Notes: generated by a model not told the origin, from the sequence alone. A stretch of 26,260 nucleotides of DNA from an uncultured Streptococcus sp. (GCA_905373305.1 CAJPSM010000010.1:1-26260), one strand, 5' to 3'; shown: positions 6,008 through 16,743, numbered from the stretch's first letter. Translations and numbers: made by a program.

Positions 6008-9000
6008 TTGGCAGGACATGACGTTCAATACGGGAAACATCGTACCCGTCGTAGTTTTTCAAGAATCAAAGAAGTTCTTGACTTACCAAATTTGATTGAA
6101 ATTCAAACGGATTCATTCAAAGATTTCCTAGATCACGGTCTTAAGGAAGTATTTGAAGATGTATTGCCAATTTCAAACTTCACAGACACAATGGAGTTGG
6201 AATTTGTTGGATATGAAATCAAGGAACCAAAATACACGCTCGAAGAAGCTCGTATCCACGATGCTAGCTACTCAGCACCAATTTTTGTAACCTTCCGCTT
6301 GATCAATAAAGAAACAGGCGAAATTAAAACTCAAGAAGTTTTCTTTGGTGATTTCCCAATCATGACAGAAATGGGCACCTTCATCATCAACGGTGGTGAG
6401 CGTATCATCGTATCTCAGTTGGTTCGTTCTCCTGGTGTTTATTTTAACGACAAGGTAGACAAAAACGGTAAAGTGGGCTACGGTTCAACTGTCATCCCTA
6501 ACCGTGGAGCTTGGTTGGAGCTTGAAAGCGACTCAAAAGACATCGCCTACACTCGTATCGACCGTACTCGTAAAATTCCATTTACGACCTTGGTTCGTGC
6601 GCTTGGTTTCTCAGGTGATGATGAAATCTTTGATATCTTTGGTGACAGCGAATTGGTTCGCAATACCGTTGAAAAAGATATCCACAAGAACCCAATGGAC
6701 TCTCGTACAGATGAAGCCTTGAAAGAAATCTACGAACGCCTTCGTCCAGGTGAGCCTAAGACTGCTGAAAGCTCACGTAGCTTGCTTGTGGCTCGTTTCT
6801 TTGATCCACGTCGCTACGATTTGGCAGCCGTTGGTCGTTACAAGATCAATAAAAAATTGAACATCAAAACACGCTTGCTCAACCAAACTATCGCCGAGCC
6901 ATTGGTAGATCCTGAAACTGGAGAAATCTTAGTAGAAGCTGGTACAATCATGACTCGTAGTGTGATTGAGAGCATCGAGCATCACTTGGACGGCGACTTG
7001 AACAAGATCGTTTATATTCCAAACGATGCAGCTGTTTTGACAGAACCAGTTGTCCTTCAAAAATTCAAGGTTGTTGCGCCAACGGATCCAGACCGTGTTG
7101 TAACTATCATTGGTAATGCTAATCCTGATGACAAGGTTCGTGTTGTAACTCCTGCGGATATTCTTGCAGAGATGAGCTACTTCCTCAACTTGGCGGAAGG
7201 TATCGGACGTGTGGATGATATCGACCATCTTGGAAACCGTCGTATCCGTGCGGTTGGTGAATTGCTTGCCAATCAAGTACGTCTTGGACTTTCTCGTATG
7301 GAACGTAATGTCCGTGAACGTATGTCTGTTCAGGACAATGAAGTTTTGACACCGCAACAAATCATTAACATCCGTCCTGTAACAGCTGCAGTCAAAGAAT
7401 TCTTTGGTTCATCACAGTTGTCACAGTTCATGGACCAACACAACCCACTTTCTGAGTTGTCTCACAAACGCCGTTTGTCAGCCTTAGGACCTGGTGGTTT
7501 GACTCGTGACCGTGCTGGATATGAAGTACGTGACGTGCACTACACTCACTATGGTCGTATGTGTCCAATCGAGACACCTGAAGGACCAAACATCGGTTTG
7601 ATTAACAACTTGTCATCTTACGGACACTTGAACAAGTATGGCTTTGTTCAAACACCATACCGTAAGGTTGACCGTGAAACAGGTGTTGTTACCAACGAGA
7701 TCGTTTGGTTGACAGCTGATGAAGAAGATGAATTCACTGTGGCACAGGCTAACTCACGTCTGAACGAAGATGGTACTTTTGCTGAGAAGGTTGTTATGGG
7801 ACGTCACCAAGGGGTCAACCAAGAGTATCCAGCTAATGTTGTTGACTATATGGACGTGTCACCAAAACAGGTAGTTGCCGTTGCGACCGCATGTATTCCT
7901 TTCTTGGAAAACGATGACTCCAACCGTGCCCTCATGGGAGCCAACATGCAACGTCAGGCTGTGCCATTGATTGATCCAAAAGCACCTTACGTTGGTACTG
8001 GTATGGAATACCAAGCAGCTCATGATTCTGGAGCTGCGGTTATTGCTCAGTATGACGGTAAAGTTACTTACGCAGATGCTGACAAGGTAGAAGTTCGTCG
8101 TGAAGATGGTTCGCTAGATGTTTACCACATCCAAAAATTCCGTCGTTCAAACTCAGGTACTGCTTATAACCAACGTACACTTGTTAAAGTTGGCGATGTC
8201 GTTGAAAAAGGCGACTTTATCGCTGACGGACCTTCTATGGAAAAAGGGGAAATGGCGCTTGGACAAAACCCAATCGTTGCCTACATGACTTGGGAAGGTT
8301 ACAACTTCGAGGATGCCGTTATCATGAGCGAACGCTTGGTCAAAGATGATGTCTATACATCTGTCCACCTCGAAGAATACGAATCAGAAACGCGCGATAC
8401 AAAGCTTGGGCCTGAAGAAATCACTCGTGAAATTCCAAACGTTGGTGAAGATGCCCTTAAAGACCTTGACGAAATGGGTATTATCCGTATTGGTGCTGAG
8501 GTCAAAGAAGGCGATATTCTTGTAGGTAAAGTAACACCTAAGGGTGAAAAAGACCTTTCGGCTGAAGAACGTCTCTTGCACGCTATCTTCGGAGATAAGT
8601 CTCGTGAAGTCCGCGACACTTCTCTTCGTGTACCTCACGGTGCGGATGGTGTTGTTCGTGATGTCAAAATCTTTACTCGTGCCAATGGAGATGAGTTGCA
8701 GTCTGGTGTCAATATGCTGGTTCGTGTCTACATCGCTCAAAAACGTAAGATCAAGGTCGGAGATAAGATGGCCGGACGTCACGGAAATAAAGGGGTTGTC
8801 TCTCGTATCGTACCTGTAGAAGACATGCCTTACCTTCCAGACGGAACTCCAGTCGATATCATGTTGAATCCACTTGGGGTGCCATCACGTATGAATATCG
8901 GTCAGGTTATGGAGCTCCACCTTGGTATGGCGGCTCGCACCCTTGGTATCCACATCGCGACACCGGTCTTTGACGGAGCAAGCTCTGAAGATCTTTGGTC

Positions 9001-9619
9001 AACCGTTAAAGAAGCAGGTATGGATAGCGATGCCAAAACAATCCTTTATGATGGACGTACAGGTGAGCCGTTTGACAACCGTGTATCAGTTGGTGTCATG
9101 TACATGATTAAACTTCACCACATGGTTGATGATAAATTGCACGCGCGTTCAGTTGGACCATACTCAACCGTTACCCAACAGCCACTCGGAGGTAAAGCTC
9201 AGTTTGGTGGACAACGTTTCGGTGAGATGGAAGTTTGGGCTCTTGAAGCCTATGGTGCCTCAAATGTCCTTCAAGAAATCTTGACCTACAAGTCTGACGA
9301 TATCAACGGACGTTTGAAAGCCTATGAAGCTATTACAAAAGGAAAACCAATTCCAAAACCAGGTGTTCCAGAATCCTTCCGAGTTCTCGTGAAAGAATTG
9401 CAATCTCTTGGTCTAGACATGCGTGTTCTTGATGAAGATGACCAAGAAGTGGAACTTCGCGACTTGGATGAAGGAATGGACGAAGATGTCATCCACGTAG
9501 ATGACCTTGAAAAAGCCCGCGAAAAAGCAGCCCAAGAGGCTAAAGCAGCCTTTGAAGCTGAAGAAGCTGAGAAAGCAACAAAAGCGGAAGCAACAGAAGA
9601 AGCTGCTGATCAAGAATAA
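6008..9619 (+). CDS. rpoB: DNA-directed RNA polymerase beta subunit
   Basis: RpoB is a catalytic core subunit of RNA polymerase. The product is 1203 residues from a TTG start at 6008, seven bases after AAAGGAG (5994-6000), beginning [15 protein letters not shown]. An in-frame ATG at 5978 precedes the ribosome site and has none of its own. The rifampicin cluster around residues 467-497 ([17 protein letters not shown]...HKRRLSALG) carries the wild-type residues at the usual resistance positions: Asp476, His486 and Ser491, equivalent to E. coli 516, 526 and 531. The C-terminal part has the conserved [12 protein letters not shown] segment. The C-terminal tail is rich in Glu, Ala and Lys, as in other streptococci. 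rpoC follows after 32 bases without a terminator, so the two are co-transcribed. Confidence 0.98.
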   Translation: MAGHDVQYGKHRTRRSFSRIKEVLDLPNLIEIQTDSFKDFLDHGLKEVFEDVLPISNFTDTMELEFVGYEIKEPKYTLEEARIHDASYSAPIFVTFRLINKETGEIKTQEVFFGDFPIMTEMGTFIINGGERIIVSQLVRSPGVYFNDKVDKNGKVGYGSTVIPNRGAWLELESDSKDIAYTRIDRTRKIPFTTLVRALGFSGDDEIFDIFGDSELVRNTVEKDIHKNPMDSRTDEALKEIYERLRPGEPKTAESSRSLLVARFFDPRRYDLAAVGRYKINKKLNIKTRLLNQTIAEPLVDPETGEILVEAGTIMTRSVIESIEHHLDGDLNKIVYIPNDAAVLTEPVVLQKFKVVAPTDPDRVVTIIGNANPDDKVRVVTPADILAEMSYFLNLAEGIGRVDDIDHLGNRRIRAVGELLANQVRLGLSRMERNVRERMSVQDNEVLTPQQIINIRPVTAAVKEFFGSSQLSQFMDQHNPLSELSHKRRLSALGPGGLTRDRAGYEVRDVHYTHYGRMCPIETPEGPNIGLINNLSSYGHLNKYGFVQTPYRKVDRETGVVTNEIVWLTADEEDEFTVAQANSRLNEDGTFAEKVVMGRHQGVNQEYPANVVDYMDVSPKQVVAVATACIPFLENDDSNRALMGANMQRQAVPLIDPKAPYVGTGMEYQAAHDSGAAVIAQYDGKVTYADADKVEVRREDGSLDVYHIQKFRRSNSGTAYNQRTLVKVGDVVEKGDFIADGPSMEKGEMALGQNPIVAYMTWEGYNFEDAVIMSERLVKDDVYTSVHLEEYESETRDTKLGPEEITREIPNVGEDALKDLDEMGIIRIGAEVKEGDILVGKVTPKGEKDLSAEERLLHAIFGDKSREVRDTSLRVPHGADGVVRDVKIFTRANGDELQSGVNMLVRVYIAQKRKIKVGDKMAGRHGNKGVVSRIVPVEDMPYLPDGTPVDIMLNPLGVPSRMNIGQVMELHLGMAARTLGIHIATPVFDGASSEDLWSTVKEAGMDSDAKTILYDGRTGEPFDNRVSVGVMYMIKLHHMVDDKLHARSVGPYSTVTQQPLGGKAQFGGQRFGEMEVWALEAYGASNVLQEILTYKSDDINGRLKAYEAITKGKPIPKPGVPESFRVLVKELQSLGLDMRVLDEDDQEVELRDLDEGMDEDVIHVDDLEKAREKAAQEAKAAFEAEEAEKATKAEATEEAADQE

Positions 9620-9651
9620 GCAGTTCACTTAAAATAGAAAGGGAAGAAATA

Positions 9652-12600
9652 GTGGTTGATGTAAATCGTTTTAAAAGTATGCAAATCACCCTAGCTTCTC
9701 CAAGCAAAGTCCGTTCATGGTCTTATGGAGAAGTCAAAAAACCTGAAACAATCAATTACCGTACCTTGAAACCAGAGCGCGAAGGACTCTTTGATGAAGT
9801 TATCTTTGGTCCTACAAAAGACTGGGAATGTGCTTGTGGTAAATACAAACGCATTCGTTACAGAGGGATTGTTTGTGACCGCTGTGGGGTTGAAGTAACG
9901 CGTACAAAAGTTCGTCGTGAGCGTATGGGGCACATTGAGTTGAAAGCTCCTGTATCTCACATCTGGTACTTCAAGGGAATTCCAAGCCGTATGGGCTTGA
10001 CCCTTGATATGAGTCCCCGTGCTCTCGAGGAAGTTATCTACTTTGCGGCTTATGTGGTGATTGATCCGAAGGATACACCACTTGAGCACAAATCTATCAT
10101 GACAGAGCGTGAATACCGTGAGCGCTTGCGTGAGTATGGTTATGGATCATTCGTTGCCAAGATGGGTGCTGAAGCCATCCAAGACCTTTTGAAACAAGTA
10201 GATCTTGAAAAAGAAATTGCTGAACTCAAAGAAGAGTTGAAAACAGCTACTGGACAAAAACGTGTCAAAGCTATCCGTCGTTTGGATGTTTTGGATGCCT
10301 TTTACAAGTCTGGAAACAAACCTGAATGGATGATTCTCAACATCCTTCCAGTTATTCCACCAGATCTTCGTCCAATGTTGCAGTTGGATGGTGGTCGTTT
10401 TGCCTCATCTGACTTGAATGACCTTTACCGTCGTGTTATCAATCGTAACAACCGTTTGGCTCGTTTGCTTGAGTTGAATGCACCAGGTATCATCGTTCAA
10501 AATGAGAAGCGTATGCTTCAAGAAGCGGTTGACGCTTTGATTGACAACGGTCGTCGTGGTCGTCCAATCACAGGACCAGGTAGCCGTCCACTGAAATCAT
10601 TGAGCCACATGCTTAAAGGGAAACAAGGACGCTTCCGTCAAAACTTGCTCGGTAAACGGGTTGACTTCTCAGGACGTTCCGTTATCGCCGTTGGTCCAAC
10701 TCTTAAGATGTACCAATGTGGTGTACCACGTGAAATGGCCATTGAGCTCTTTAAACCATTCGTGATGCGTGAAATCGTTGCCCGTGACATCGTGCAAAAC
10801 GTCAAAGCAGCTAAACGCTTGGTAGAACGCGGAGATGAGCGTATCTGGGATATTCTTGAAGAAGTGATTAAAGAACACCCAGTGCTTTTGAACCGCGCAC
10901 CGACCCTTCACCGTTTGGGTATCCAAGCCTTTGAGCCAGTTTTGATTGACGGGAAAGCCCTTCGCTTGCACCCACTTGTCTGTGAGGCCTACAATGCCGA
11001 CTTTGACGGGGACCAAATGGCCATCCACGTACCGCTTTCAGAAGAAGCTCAAGCAGAAGCTCGTATCTTGATGTTGGCTGCTGAGCATATCTTGAACCCG
11101 AAAGATGGTAAACCAGTTGTTACTCCATCTCAGGACATGGTTTTGGGTAACTACTACTTGACCATGGAAGAAGCTGGTCGCGAAGGTGAAGGAATGGTCT
11201 TTAAAGACCGTGACGAAGCGGTTATGGCTTACCGCAATGGCTATGTTCACCTCCACTCACGTGTTGGTATCGCAACTGACAGCCTCAACAAACCATGGAC
11301 AGAAGAGCAAAAACACAAGGTCTTGCTGACAACAGTTGGTAAAATCCTCTTCAACGACATCATGCCAGAAGGTCTACCATACTTGCAAGAACCAACAAAT
11401 GCCAACTTAACAGAAGGTGTTCCAGCTAAATACTTCTTGCCACTAGGTGGAGATATCAAGGAAGCTATCAGCAATCTTGAACTCAACCCTCCATTCAAGA
11501 AGAAAAATCTTGGGAATATCATCGCTGAAATCTTCAAACGTTTTCGTACGACAGAAACTTCTGCCCTTCTTGACCGCATGAAGAACCTTGGTTACCACCA
11601 CTCAACTCTTGCAGGATTGACAGTGGGTATTGCCGATATCCCAGTCGTTGAAGACAAGGCTGAAATCATCGAAGAATCACACAAACGTGTAGAACAAATC
11701 ACCAAACAATTCCGTCGTGGTATGATTACGGACGATGAGCGCTACAACGCTGTTACAGCTGAATGGCGTGCAGCTCGTGAAAAATTGGAGAAACGTTTGG
11801 TTGCCAACCAAGATCCTAAGAACCCAATCGTTATGATGATGGACTCTGGAGCCCGTGGTAACATCTCAAACTTCTCACAGCTTGCCGGTATGCGTGGTCT
11901 GATGGCCGCTCCGAACGGACGTATCATGGAATTGCCAATCCTTTCAAACTTCCGCGAAGGTTTGTCAGTACTCGAAATGTTCTTCTCAACTCACGGTGCC
12001 CGTAAAGGTATGACCGATACGGCCCTTAAGACAGCCGACTCAGGTTACTTGACTCGTCGTTTGGTTGACGTTGCCCAAGACGTTATCATCCGTGAGGACG
12101 ACTGTGGAACAGACCGTGGTCTCTTGATTCGTTCTATCGCAGAAGGAAAAGAGATGATCGAGTCTCTCGAAGAACGCCTCAACGGTCGTTACACTAAGAA
12201 AACTGTTAAACATCCAGAAACTGGTGCAGTGATCATCGGTCCAAATGAGTTGATTACAGAAGACAAGGCGCGTGAAATTGTCAATGCTGGTGTGGAAGAA
12301 GTGACTATCCGTTCCGTATTTACATGTAACACTCGTCATGGTGTCTGCCGTCACTGTTACGGTATCAACTTGGCGACTGGTGATGCGGTTGAAGTTGGTG
12401 AAGCAGTTGGTACAATCGCTGCCCAATCTATCGGGGAACCTGGTACACAGCTTACAATGCGTACCTTCCACACGGGTGGGGTTGCCTCAAATACCGATAT
12501 CACTCAGGGTCTTCCTCGTGTCCAAGAAATCTTTGAAGCCCGCAATCCTAAAGGGGAAGCGGTCATCACAGAGGTCAAAGGACAAGTTACAGCTATCGAA

Positions 12601-13317
12601 GAAGACGCGTCAACTCGTACTAAGAAAGTCTTCGTTAAGGGTGAAACTGGTGAAGGTGAATACGTGGTGCCATTTACAGCCCGTATGCGTGTCGAAGTTG
12701 GAGACCAAGTCTCTCGCGGTGCAGCATTGACAGAAGGTTCTATCCAACCGAAACGTCTCCTTGCTGTTCGTGATGTCTTGTCAGTTGAAACTTACCTTCT
12801 TGGTGAAGTACAAAAAGTTTACCGTAGCCAAGGGGTAGAAATCGGTGACAAGCACATCGAGGTAATGGTTCGTCAAATGATCCGTAAAGTTCGTGTCATG
12901 GATCCAGGTGACACAGATCTTCTCATGGGTACCCTCATGGACATCAACGACTTTACAGATGCCAACAAGGATGTTCTTATCGCAGGTGGAGTTCCAGCGA
13001 CAGGTCGTCCAGTTCTTATGGGAATTACCAAAGCCTCACTTGAAACCAACAGTTTCTTGTCAGCGGCTTCCTTCCAGGAGACAACTCGTGTCCTTACAGA
13101 TGCGGCCATCCGTGGTAAGAAAGATCATCTCCTTGGACTCAAGGAGAATGTTATCATTGGTAAGATCATCCCAGCAGGTACTGGTATGGCTCGCTACCGT
13201 AACCTTGAACCACAAGCTATCAATGAAGCAGAATATCTGGCTCCAGAACAAGAAGGGACAGAAAATGCTCCAGTAGAAGAAGCTGTAGAAATCCAAGTTG
13301 AAGAAACAGTAGAATAA
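9652..13317 (+). CDS. rpoC: DNA-directed RNA polymerase beta' subunit
   Basis: RpoC is the other half of the RNA polymerase active centre. The product is 1221 residues from a GTG start at 9652, preceded by AAAGGGAAG. The N-terminal zinc site is Cys60, Cys62, Cys75 and Cys78 (CACGK...CDRC). The catalytic loop NADFDGDQM holds the Mg-binding Asp450, Asp452 and Asp454. The second Cys cluster lies near residues 818 and 892-902 ([17 protein letters not shown]). The trigger-loop region near [16 protein letters not shown] is intact. The C-terminus is an acidic tail ([14 protein letters not shown]). It forms an operon with rpoB and ends in a clear terminator. Confidence 0.98.
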   Translation: MVDVNRFKSMQITLASPSKVRSWSYGEVKKPETINYRTLKPEREGLFDEVIFGPTKDWECACGKYKRIRYRGIVCDRCGVEVTRTKVRRERMGHIELKAPVSHIWYFKGIPSRMGLTLDMSPRALEEVIYFAAYVVIDPKDTPLEHKSIMTEREYRERLREYGYGSFVAKMGAEAIQDLLKQVDLEKEIAELKEELKTATGQKRVKAIRRLDVLDAFYKSGNKPEWMILNILPVIPPDLRPMLQLDGGRFASSDLNDLYRRVINRNNRLARLLELNAPGIIVQNEKRMLQEAVDALIDNGRRGRPITGPGSRPLKSLSHMLKGKQGRFRQNLLGKRVDFSGRSVIAVGPTLKMYQCGVPREMAIELFKPFVMREIVARDIVQNVKAAKRLVERGDERIWDILEEVIKEHPVLLNRAPTLHRLGIQAFEPVLIDGKALRLHPLVCEAYNADFDGDQMAIHVPLSEEAQAEARILMLAAEHILNPKDGKPVVTPSQDMVLGNYYLTMEEAGREGEGMVFKDRDEAVMAYRNGYVHLHSRVGIATDSLNKPWTEEQKHKVLLTTVGKILFNDIMPEGLPYLQEPTNANLTEGVPAKYFLPLGGDIKEAISNLELNPPFKKKNLGNIIAEIFKRFRTTETSALLDRMKNLGYHHSTLAGLTVGIADIPVVEDKAEIIEESHKRVEQITKQFRRGMITDDERYNAVTAEWRAAREKLEKRLVANQDPKNPIVMMMDSGARGNISNFSQLAGMRGLMAAPNGRIMELPILSNFREGLSVLEMFFSTHGARKGMTDTALKTADSGYLTRRLVDVAQDVIIREDDCGTDRGLLIRSIAEGKEMIESLEERLNGRYTKKTVKHPETGAVIIGPNELITEDKAREIVNAGVEEVTIRSVFTCNTRHGVCRHCYGINLATGDAVEVGEAVGTIAAQSIGEPGTQLTMRTFHTGGVASNTDITQGLPRVQEIFEARNPKGEAVITEVKGQVTAIEEDASTRTKKVFVKGETGEGEYVVPFTARMRVEVGDQVSRGAALTEGSIQPKRLLAVRDVLSVETYLLGEVQKVYRSQGVEIGDKHIEVMVRQMIRKVRVMDPGDTDLLMGTLMDINDFTDANKDVLIAGGVPATGRPVLMGITKASLETNSFLSAASFQETTRVLTDAAIRGKKDHLLGLKENVIIGKIIPAGTGMARYRNLEPQAINEAEYLAPEQEGTENAPVEEAVEIQVEETVE

Positions 13318-13320
13318 AAG

Positions 13321-13353
13321 CAAACAAGAGAACCTTTGGGTTCTCTTTGTTTC
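13321..13353 (+). terminator. rpoBC terminator
   Basis: AAACAAGAGAACC (13322-13334) pairs with GGTTCTCTTTGTTT (13339-13352) with one bulged T. It starts four bases after the rpoC stop codon. Confidence 0.85.
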
Positions 13354-13387
13354 ATTTCAGAAAATTTTCCCACTTTTTCATAAAGTG

Positions 13388-13396
13388 TGGTAGAAT
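13388..13396 (+). promoter_or_regulatory. ndk promoter (extended -10)
   Basis: TGGTAGAAT is an extended -10 element (TGN plus TAGAAT). The -35 position is poor, which an extended -10 tolerates. It lies about 31 bases before the ndk ATG. Confidence 0.55.
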
Positions 13397-13427
13397 AGAA
13401 GAACTAAAATGCCAAGGAGGTGTCCGT

Positions 13428-13847
13428 ATGGAACAAACATTCTTTATCATTAAGCCAGATGGTGTGAAAAGAGGGCTGGTTGGCGAAATTCTGCAAAGAA
13501 TGGAACAACGAGGTTTCAAACTCGAAAAATTAGAGTTACGTTCAGCAGTTTCAGAAGCTTTGATTGATCAACACTATCAAGACTTGGTTGAAAAAAGTTT
13601 TTATCCTCCTATCCGTCAGTTTATGACTTCAGGACCGGTAGTGGTGGGCATTCTATCAGGACCGAAAGTGATTGAAACTTGGCGGACCATGATGGGTGCT
13701 ACTCGTCCAGAAGAAGCTCTGCCAGGAACTGTCCGAGGAGATTTTGCCAAGGCTGCAGGAGACAATCAAGCCATTCAAAATGTAGTTCATGGCTCCGATT
13801 CTGAAGCTTCTGCAAAACGTGAAATTGCTCTCTGGTTTAAGGATTAG
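13428..13847 (+). CDS. ndk: Nucleoside diphosphate kinase
   Basis: Ndk moves the gamma phosphate of ATP to nucleoside diphosphates through a phospho-histidine and balances NTP and dNTP pools in the cytoplasm. The product is 139 residues, slightly below the usual 140-150. It begins [12 protein letters not shown] (KPDGV motif 9-13), with the conserved [14 protein letters not shown] segment (93-106) and the active-site His121 in NVVHGSDS. The ATG at 13428 follows AAGGAGG (13414-13420); reading the frame further upstream would enter the rpoC terminator and the promoter, so that start is rejected. It stands alone, with its own promoter and a terminator right behind it. Confidence 0.96.
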   Translation: MEQTFFIIKPDGVKRGLVGEILQRMEQRGFKLEKLELRSAVSEALIDQHYQDLVEKSFYPPIRQFMTSGPVVVGILSGPKVIETWRTMMGATRPEEALPGTVRGDFAKAAGDNQAIQNVVHGSDSEASAKREIALWFKD

Positions 13848-13858
13848 ACTGGTAAAAG

Positions 13859-13889
13859 AACAGTTCTGTACACAACAGAGCTGTTTTTT
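13859..13889 (+). terminator. ndk terminator
   Basis: AACAGTTCTGT (13859-13869) and ACAGAGCTGTT (13875-13885) form an 11-bp stem with one G-U pair, followed by six T. Confidence 0.85.
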
Positions 13890-13953
13890 GGTCAGTTGAG
13901 CACAAAAAAAGGACACTTGAGGCGGTAACGATCATTTCAAACTCCTCACAAGG

Positions 13954-13959
13954 TATAAT
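13954..13959 (+). promoter_or_regulatory. -10 box before the membrane protein gene
   Basis: TATAAT lies 22 bases before the ATG at 13982. No good -35 box is visible at the right distance. Confidence 0.45.
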
Positions 13960-13981
13960 CCCATATAGGGAGGGAAAAGAA

Positions 13982-14605
13982 ATGGTAAAATCAATTCGCC
14001 TATTGTTACTGATTGCAGTCGTCCAGATTAGTTTTAGTAGTTGTCTATTATGGAAAGAATCCTTTTTATCTTTAAAACAGACCAATGCTTATTTTTTAAT
14101 TTTAATAGTAGGAATTTCTGTTTTGTGCGCTGGGATAAATTATTTCCATACAGCAGACCAGTCTAGACATAGTATTTTACATGTTCAAAAGAAAGTGAGT
14201 CTTGTTTATTGCCTCCTTTTAGTAGTCAATCTTCTGGCAACCTGTCTGGTTCTCTCAGAAAGCATCCAAACCACTAGCAAATTGCAGCAGGAATTGGTTG
14301 ACCTCTTTTTACCCTCCTTCTTTTTCTTGCTAGGAGTAGATCTATTGATTTTCTTACCTTTTGATAAAATTTTTCGCGATATAGAAAATCACCTAAATAA
14401 AAAGAAAACAGTCGTCATTTCCGTTCTAGCTACGATAGTTTTCTTGAGGAACCCCATAGTGATTTCCTCGATTCTTCTTTATATCAGTGTTGGTTTTCTA
14501 TGCGCACGTTTCCTTTTTCCCAAATGTATCCAAAGGGAAATCTCCTTTTATGGACACCTGATTCGGGATATCATGTTTGTTTTTTCAATAGTTGTATTCT
14601 TTTAA
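13982..14605 (+). CDS. Polytopic membrane protein of unknown function
   Basis: I do not recognise the family. The product is 207 residues and mostly hydrophobic, with six or seven likely membrane segments near residues 4-24, 37-54, 73-91, 108-127, 142-177 (one or two) and 192-207. Short polar loops include HTADQSRHS, a helix with SIQTTSKLQQE, and DKIFRDIENHLNKKK. There is no signature catalytic or ATP-binding motif. The ATG at 13982 follows AGGGAGGG (13968-13975). It is flanked by the ndk terminator and the tsaE promoter, so it is probably transcribed alone, with possible readthrough into tsaE. It is rich in A/T-type codons and Phe/Leu/Ile, more so than its neighbours, as is common for small membrane proteins. 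It is real by start context and intact frame; function is open. Confidence 0.8.
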   Translation: MVKSIRLLLLIAVVQISFSSCLLWKESFLSLKQTNAYFLILIVGISVLCAGINYFHTADQSRHSILHVQKKVSLVYCLLLVVNLLATCLVLSESIQTTSKLQQELVDLFLPSFFFLLGVDLLIFLPFDKIFRDIENHLNKKKTVVISVLATIVFLRNPIVISSILLYISVGFLCARFLFPKCIQREISFYGHLIRDIMFVFSIVVFF

Positions 14606-14652
14606 GTAGAGGAGAATTTTTCAAAATTGTTATAGTAAGTTCATAAAGAAAA

Positions 14653-14682
14653 TTCACACAAAAGAAAACTTTTTGGTATAAT
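14653..14682 (+). promoter_or_regulatory. tsaE promoter, predicted to give a leaderless mRNA
   Basis: The -35 TTCACA (14653-14658), an 18-base spacer with TGG extension, and the perfect -10 TATAAT (14677-14682) place the start site seven bases on, at or next to the A of the ATG (14689). No ribosome binding site is present before the ATG. Confidence 0.7.
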
Positions 14683-14688
14683 AGTAGC

Positions 14689-15132
14689 ATGCGCACAAAA
14701 AATGAAGAAGAGCTTCTAGCTCTCGGAGAAAGATTAGGTCATTTGCTTCAAAAAGACGATGTTCTGATCTTGACTGGAGAGTTGGGAGCGGGTAAAACAA
14801 CCTTTACAAAAGGCCTTGCTAAGGGCTTGGATATCCGTCAAATGATTAAAAGTCCAACCTATACCATTGTCAGAGAGTACGAAGGGCGTTTGCCACTTTA
14901 CCACTTGGATGTCTACCGTATCGAAGGTGATGCTGATTCTATTGACTTGGATGAGTTTCTCTTCGGTGGTGGTGTGACTGTTATTGAGTGGGGGCATCTT
15001 TTGGGTGAAGATTTACCAGATTCTTACTTGGAGTTGGAAATTTTGAAAGAAGCTGAGGGTCGTTGTCTTCATTTTACGGCTCATGGCTCTCGGGCTGAAC
15101 AACTCATCAAGGAGCTTCAAGATGGAGTATGA
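14689..15132 (+). CDS. tsaE: tRNA threonylcarbamoyladenosine biosynthesis ATPase TsaE
   Basis: TsaE works with TsaD and TsaB to make the t6A37 modification in tRNAs that read ANN codons; it is an essential ATPase in many bacteria. The product is 147 residues. The Walker A motif GELGAGKTT is at 30-38, followed by the family motifs SPTYTI (55-60), HLDVYR (72-77) and VIEWG (98-102). The ATG at 14689 lacks a Shine-Dalgarno sequence and is only six bases after the -10 box, so it is probably translated from a leaderless message. Its last codons overlap the next gene by 11 bases, which indicates a tsaE-GNAT-lytR operon. This order also occurs in pneumococcus. Confidence 0.95.
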   Translation: MRTKNEEELLALGERLGHLLQKDDVLILTGELGAGKTTFTKGLAKGLDIRQMIKSPTYTIVREYEGRLPLYHLDVYRIEGDADSIDLDEFLFGGGVTVIEWGHLLGEDLPDSYLELEILKEAEGRCLHFTAHGSRAEQLIKELQDGV

Positions 15133-15643
15133 GTTGTGTATTCGTGAGGCAGAGATTTCAGATGCTACAGCCTTAATTGCATTTTTAGATTGTGTCGGTC
15201 AAGAGACAGATTTTACCAGCTTGGATGAAAATGGTATTATGATGACAGCTTCTGAAATGGCTCTTTTTATCGAAAAACAAGCTGCATCAGAGAATCAAAT
15301 TACTCTCCTCGCCTTACTGAATGATGAGATTGCAGGAGTTTTAAATATCACAGCGGACCAACATTTAAGAGTTCGACATATCGCTGATGTTTTTCTAGCA
15401 GTTCGAAAGAAATTCTGGAACCAAGGCTTGGCGACTATACTTCTAGAAGAAGGCATCGAGTGGGCTAAAGTCAGTGGCGTCTTGCGCCGTTTGCAACTTA
15501 GTGTACAAAAACGAAACGAGGCTGCGATCCACCTCTATTCAAAAATGGGATTTATAACAGAAGGCTTGCAAGAAAGAGGAGCCTATTTAGCAGAAGGGAC
15601 ATTTTTAGATGTTTGCCTTATGGGCAGACTGATAGATGAATAA
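15122..15643 (+). CDS. GNAT family N-acetyltransferase
   Basis: The product is 173 residues with a GNAT fold, expected to transfer an acetyl group from acetyl-CoA; the substrate is unknown. The acetyl-CoA loop is FWNQGLAT (about 98-105), and the C-terminal part has the typical LSVQKRNEAAIHLYSKMGF segment. It resembles ribosomal-protein-type and general GNAT_3-like enzymes. The ATG at 15122 follows AAGGAG (15109-15114) inside the end of tsaE and overlaps it by 11 bases. Its stop overlaps the start of lytR by 8 bases. Its place in an operon with tsaE suggests a link to translation or envelope growth, but this is only context. Confidence 0.88.
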   Translation: MEYELCIREAEISDATALIAFLDCVGQETDFTSLDENGIMMTASEMALFIEKQAASENQITLLALLNDEIAGVLNITADQHLRVRHIADVFLAVRKKFWNQGLATILLEEGIEWAKVSGVLRRLQLSVQKRNEAAIHLYSKMGFITEGLQERGAYLAEGTFLDVCLMGRLIDE

Positions 15644-16688
15644 CGAGATGATCAAAAAATTAATTGGAATGGTGCTAGGTTTCCTAGCAGTAACAGTTTT
15701 AGGTGTAGCGGTTTATGGCTATACCATCTACCAACAGGGAACAGAAACCCTAAGTAAAAAGACTTACAAAAAAATCGGGGAAGAAACCAACGTTATCGAA
15801 GCGACGGAGCCTCTGACCATCCTTTTGATGGGTGTAGATACGGGAAATGTGGAACGTACAGACCCGTGGGCGGGAAATAGTGATTCCATGATTCTCTTGA
15901 CGGTTAATCCTAAAACAAAGAAAACCACAATGATGAGTTTGGAACGAGATATTTTAACCAAGATTGAGACTGGAAACGGTCAAATTCAGGAAGCTAAACT
16001 CAATGCGGCCTATGCTAATGGTGGTGCGGAACTTGCAATTTCTACTATTCAAAAGATGATGAATATCCACATTGACCGCTATGTCATGGTTAACATGCAG
16101 GGACTTCAACAATTGGTGGATGCAGTTGGTGGGATCACCGTCAACAATACACTCGGTTTCCCAATTTCGATTGCTGACCAAGAGGAGTTTAATAAGATTT
16201 CTATCGGTGTTGGAGAACAAACATTGAATGGTGAGGAAGCTCTGGTCTATTCACGGATGCGTTACCAAGACCCAGAAGGAGACTATGGTCGTCAAAAACG
16301 TCAGCGTGAAGTCATTCAAAAGATCGTTGAGAAGGTTTTGAGCCTAAACAGTGTGAGTCATTATCAAGGCATCCTCAAAGCTTTGAGTGATAACATGCAG
16401 ACCAATGTGGACTTATCAGCTAAGAGCATTCCACAATTGCTCGGCTATCAAGATTCCTTCAAGAATATCGAAACGCATCAATTGCGAGGAGAAGATGCTG
16501 AGCTACAGGGAATTTCTTATCAAATCGTCACTTCAGAACATATGCTCGAAATGCAAAATCTCTTGCGTCGTTCACTAGGTAAAGAGCCAGTGACAGAATT
16601 GGAAACCAATGCGGTACTGTACGAAACAGCCTTTGGTCGGACAGCACCTTCAACCAGTACGAACGCTTCAAACGAAGAAGCAGAATAA
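15636..16688 (+). CDS. lytR: LytR-CpsA-Psr (LCP) family cell-wall protein
   Basis: LCP proteins attach undecaprenyl-linked polymers such as teichoic acid or capsule to peptidoglycan on the outer face of the membrane. The product is 350 residues: a short cytosolic N-terminus, one membrane helix (about 8-30), a linker, and the LCP domain (about 60-235). Family motifs are present: NSDSMILLTVNP (81-92), SLERD with Arg104, YSRMRYQDPEGDYGR (205-219) and the following RQREVI. The C-terminal tail is Ser/Thr/Glu rich. The start may be 15636 or the in-frame ATG at 15648; neither has a strong ribosome site, as expected from translational coupling with the acetyltransferase it overlaps. Gene name follows the pneumococcal locus. 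A terminator follows. Confidence 0.92.
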   Translation: MNNEMIKKLIGMVLGFLAVTVLGVAVYGYTIYQQGTETLSKKTYKKIGEETNVIEATEPLTILLMGVDTGNVERTDPWAGNSDSMILLTVNPKTKKTTMMSLERDILTKIETGNGQIQEAKLNAAYANGGAELAISTIQKMMNIHIDRYVMVNMQGLQQLVDAVGGITVNNTLGFPISIADQEEFNKISIGVGEQTLNGEEALVYSRMRYQDPEGDYGRQKRQREVIQKIVEKVLSLNSVSHYQGILKALSDNMQTNVDLSAKSIPQLLGYQDSFKNIETHQLRGEDAELQGISYQIVTSEHMLEMQNLLRRSLGKEPVTELETNAVLYETAFGRTAPSTSTNASNEEAE

Positions 16689-16698
16689 GAAAAGAATC

Positions 16699-16727
16699 AA
16701 ATCGTGGGAAATTTCCTGCGATTTTTT
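16699..16727 (+). terminator. lytR terminator
   Basis: AAATCG (16699-16704) pairs with CGATTT (16719-16724), with an inner GGAAATTTCC palindrome, followed by a run of T to 16727. Confidence 0.7.
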
Positions 16728-16735
16728 CAAAAAAA

Positions 16736-16743
16736 TTCGAATA
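16736..16743 (+). promoter_or_regulatory. Candidate combox (ComX/SigX -10 site) before cinA
   Basis: TTCGAATA matches the streptococcal combox TACGAATA at 7 of 8 bases. A T-rich stretch lies just upstream and AGGAGG (16751-16756) just downstream. In pneumococcus cinA-recA is a late competence operon driven by ComX, so the location fits. No sigma-A promoter of quality is visible here. Confidence 0.65.

Noticed and set aside
6929..7360. Antisense open frame of 143 codons in rpoB
   Set aside because: It is fully inside rpoB and has no promoter or ribosome site; antisense frames are common in genes with this codon bias.
12338..12730. Open frame of 130 codons in another frame of rpoC
   Set aside because: It overlaps strongly conserved rpoC sequence, has no start context and no recognisable domain.
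9652..13317. Looked for rifampicin- or streptolydigin-type resistance changes in rpoB/rpoC
   Set aside because: The usual positions in the rifampicin cluster are wild type, and the rpoC motifs look normal by eye.
13347..13427. N-terminal extension of ndk
   Set aside because: It would begin inside the rpoC terminator and run through the ndk promoter. AAGGAGG before 13428 and the family length fix the start there.
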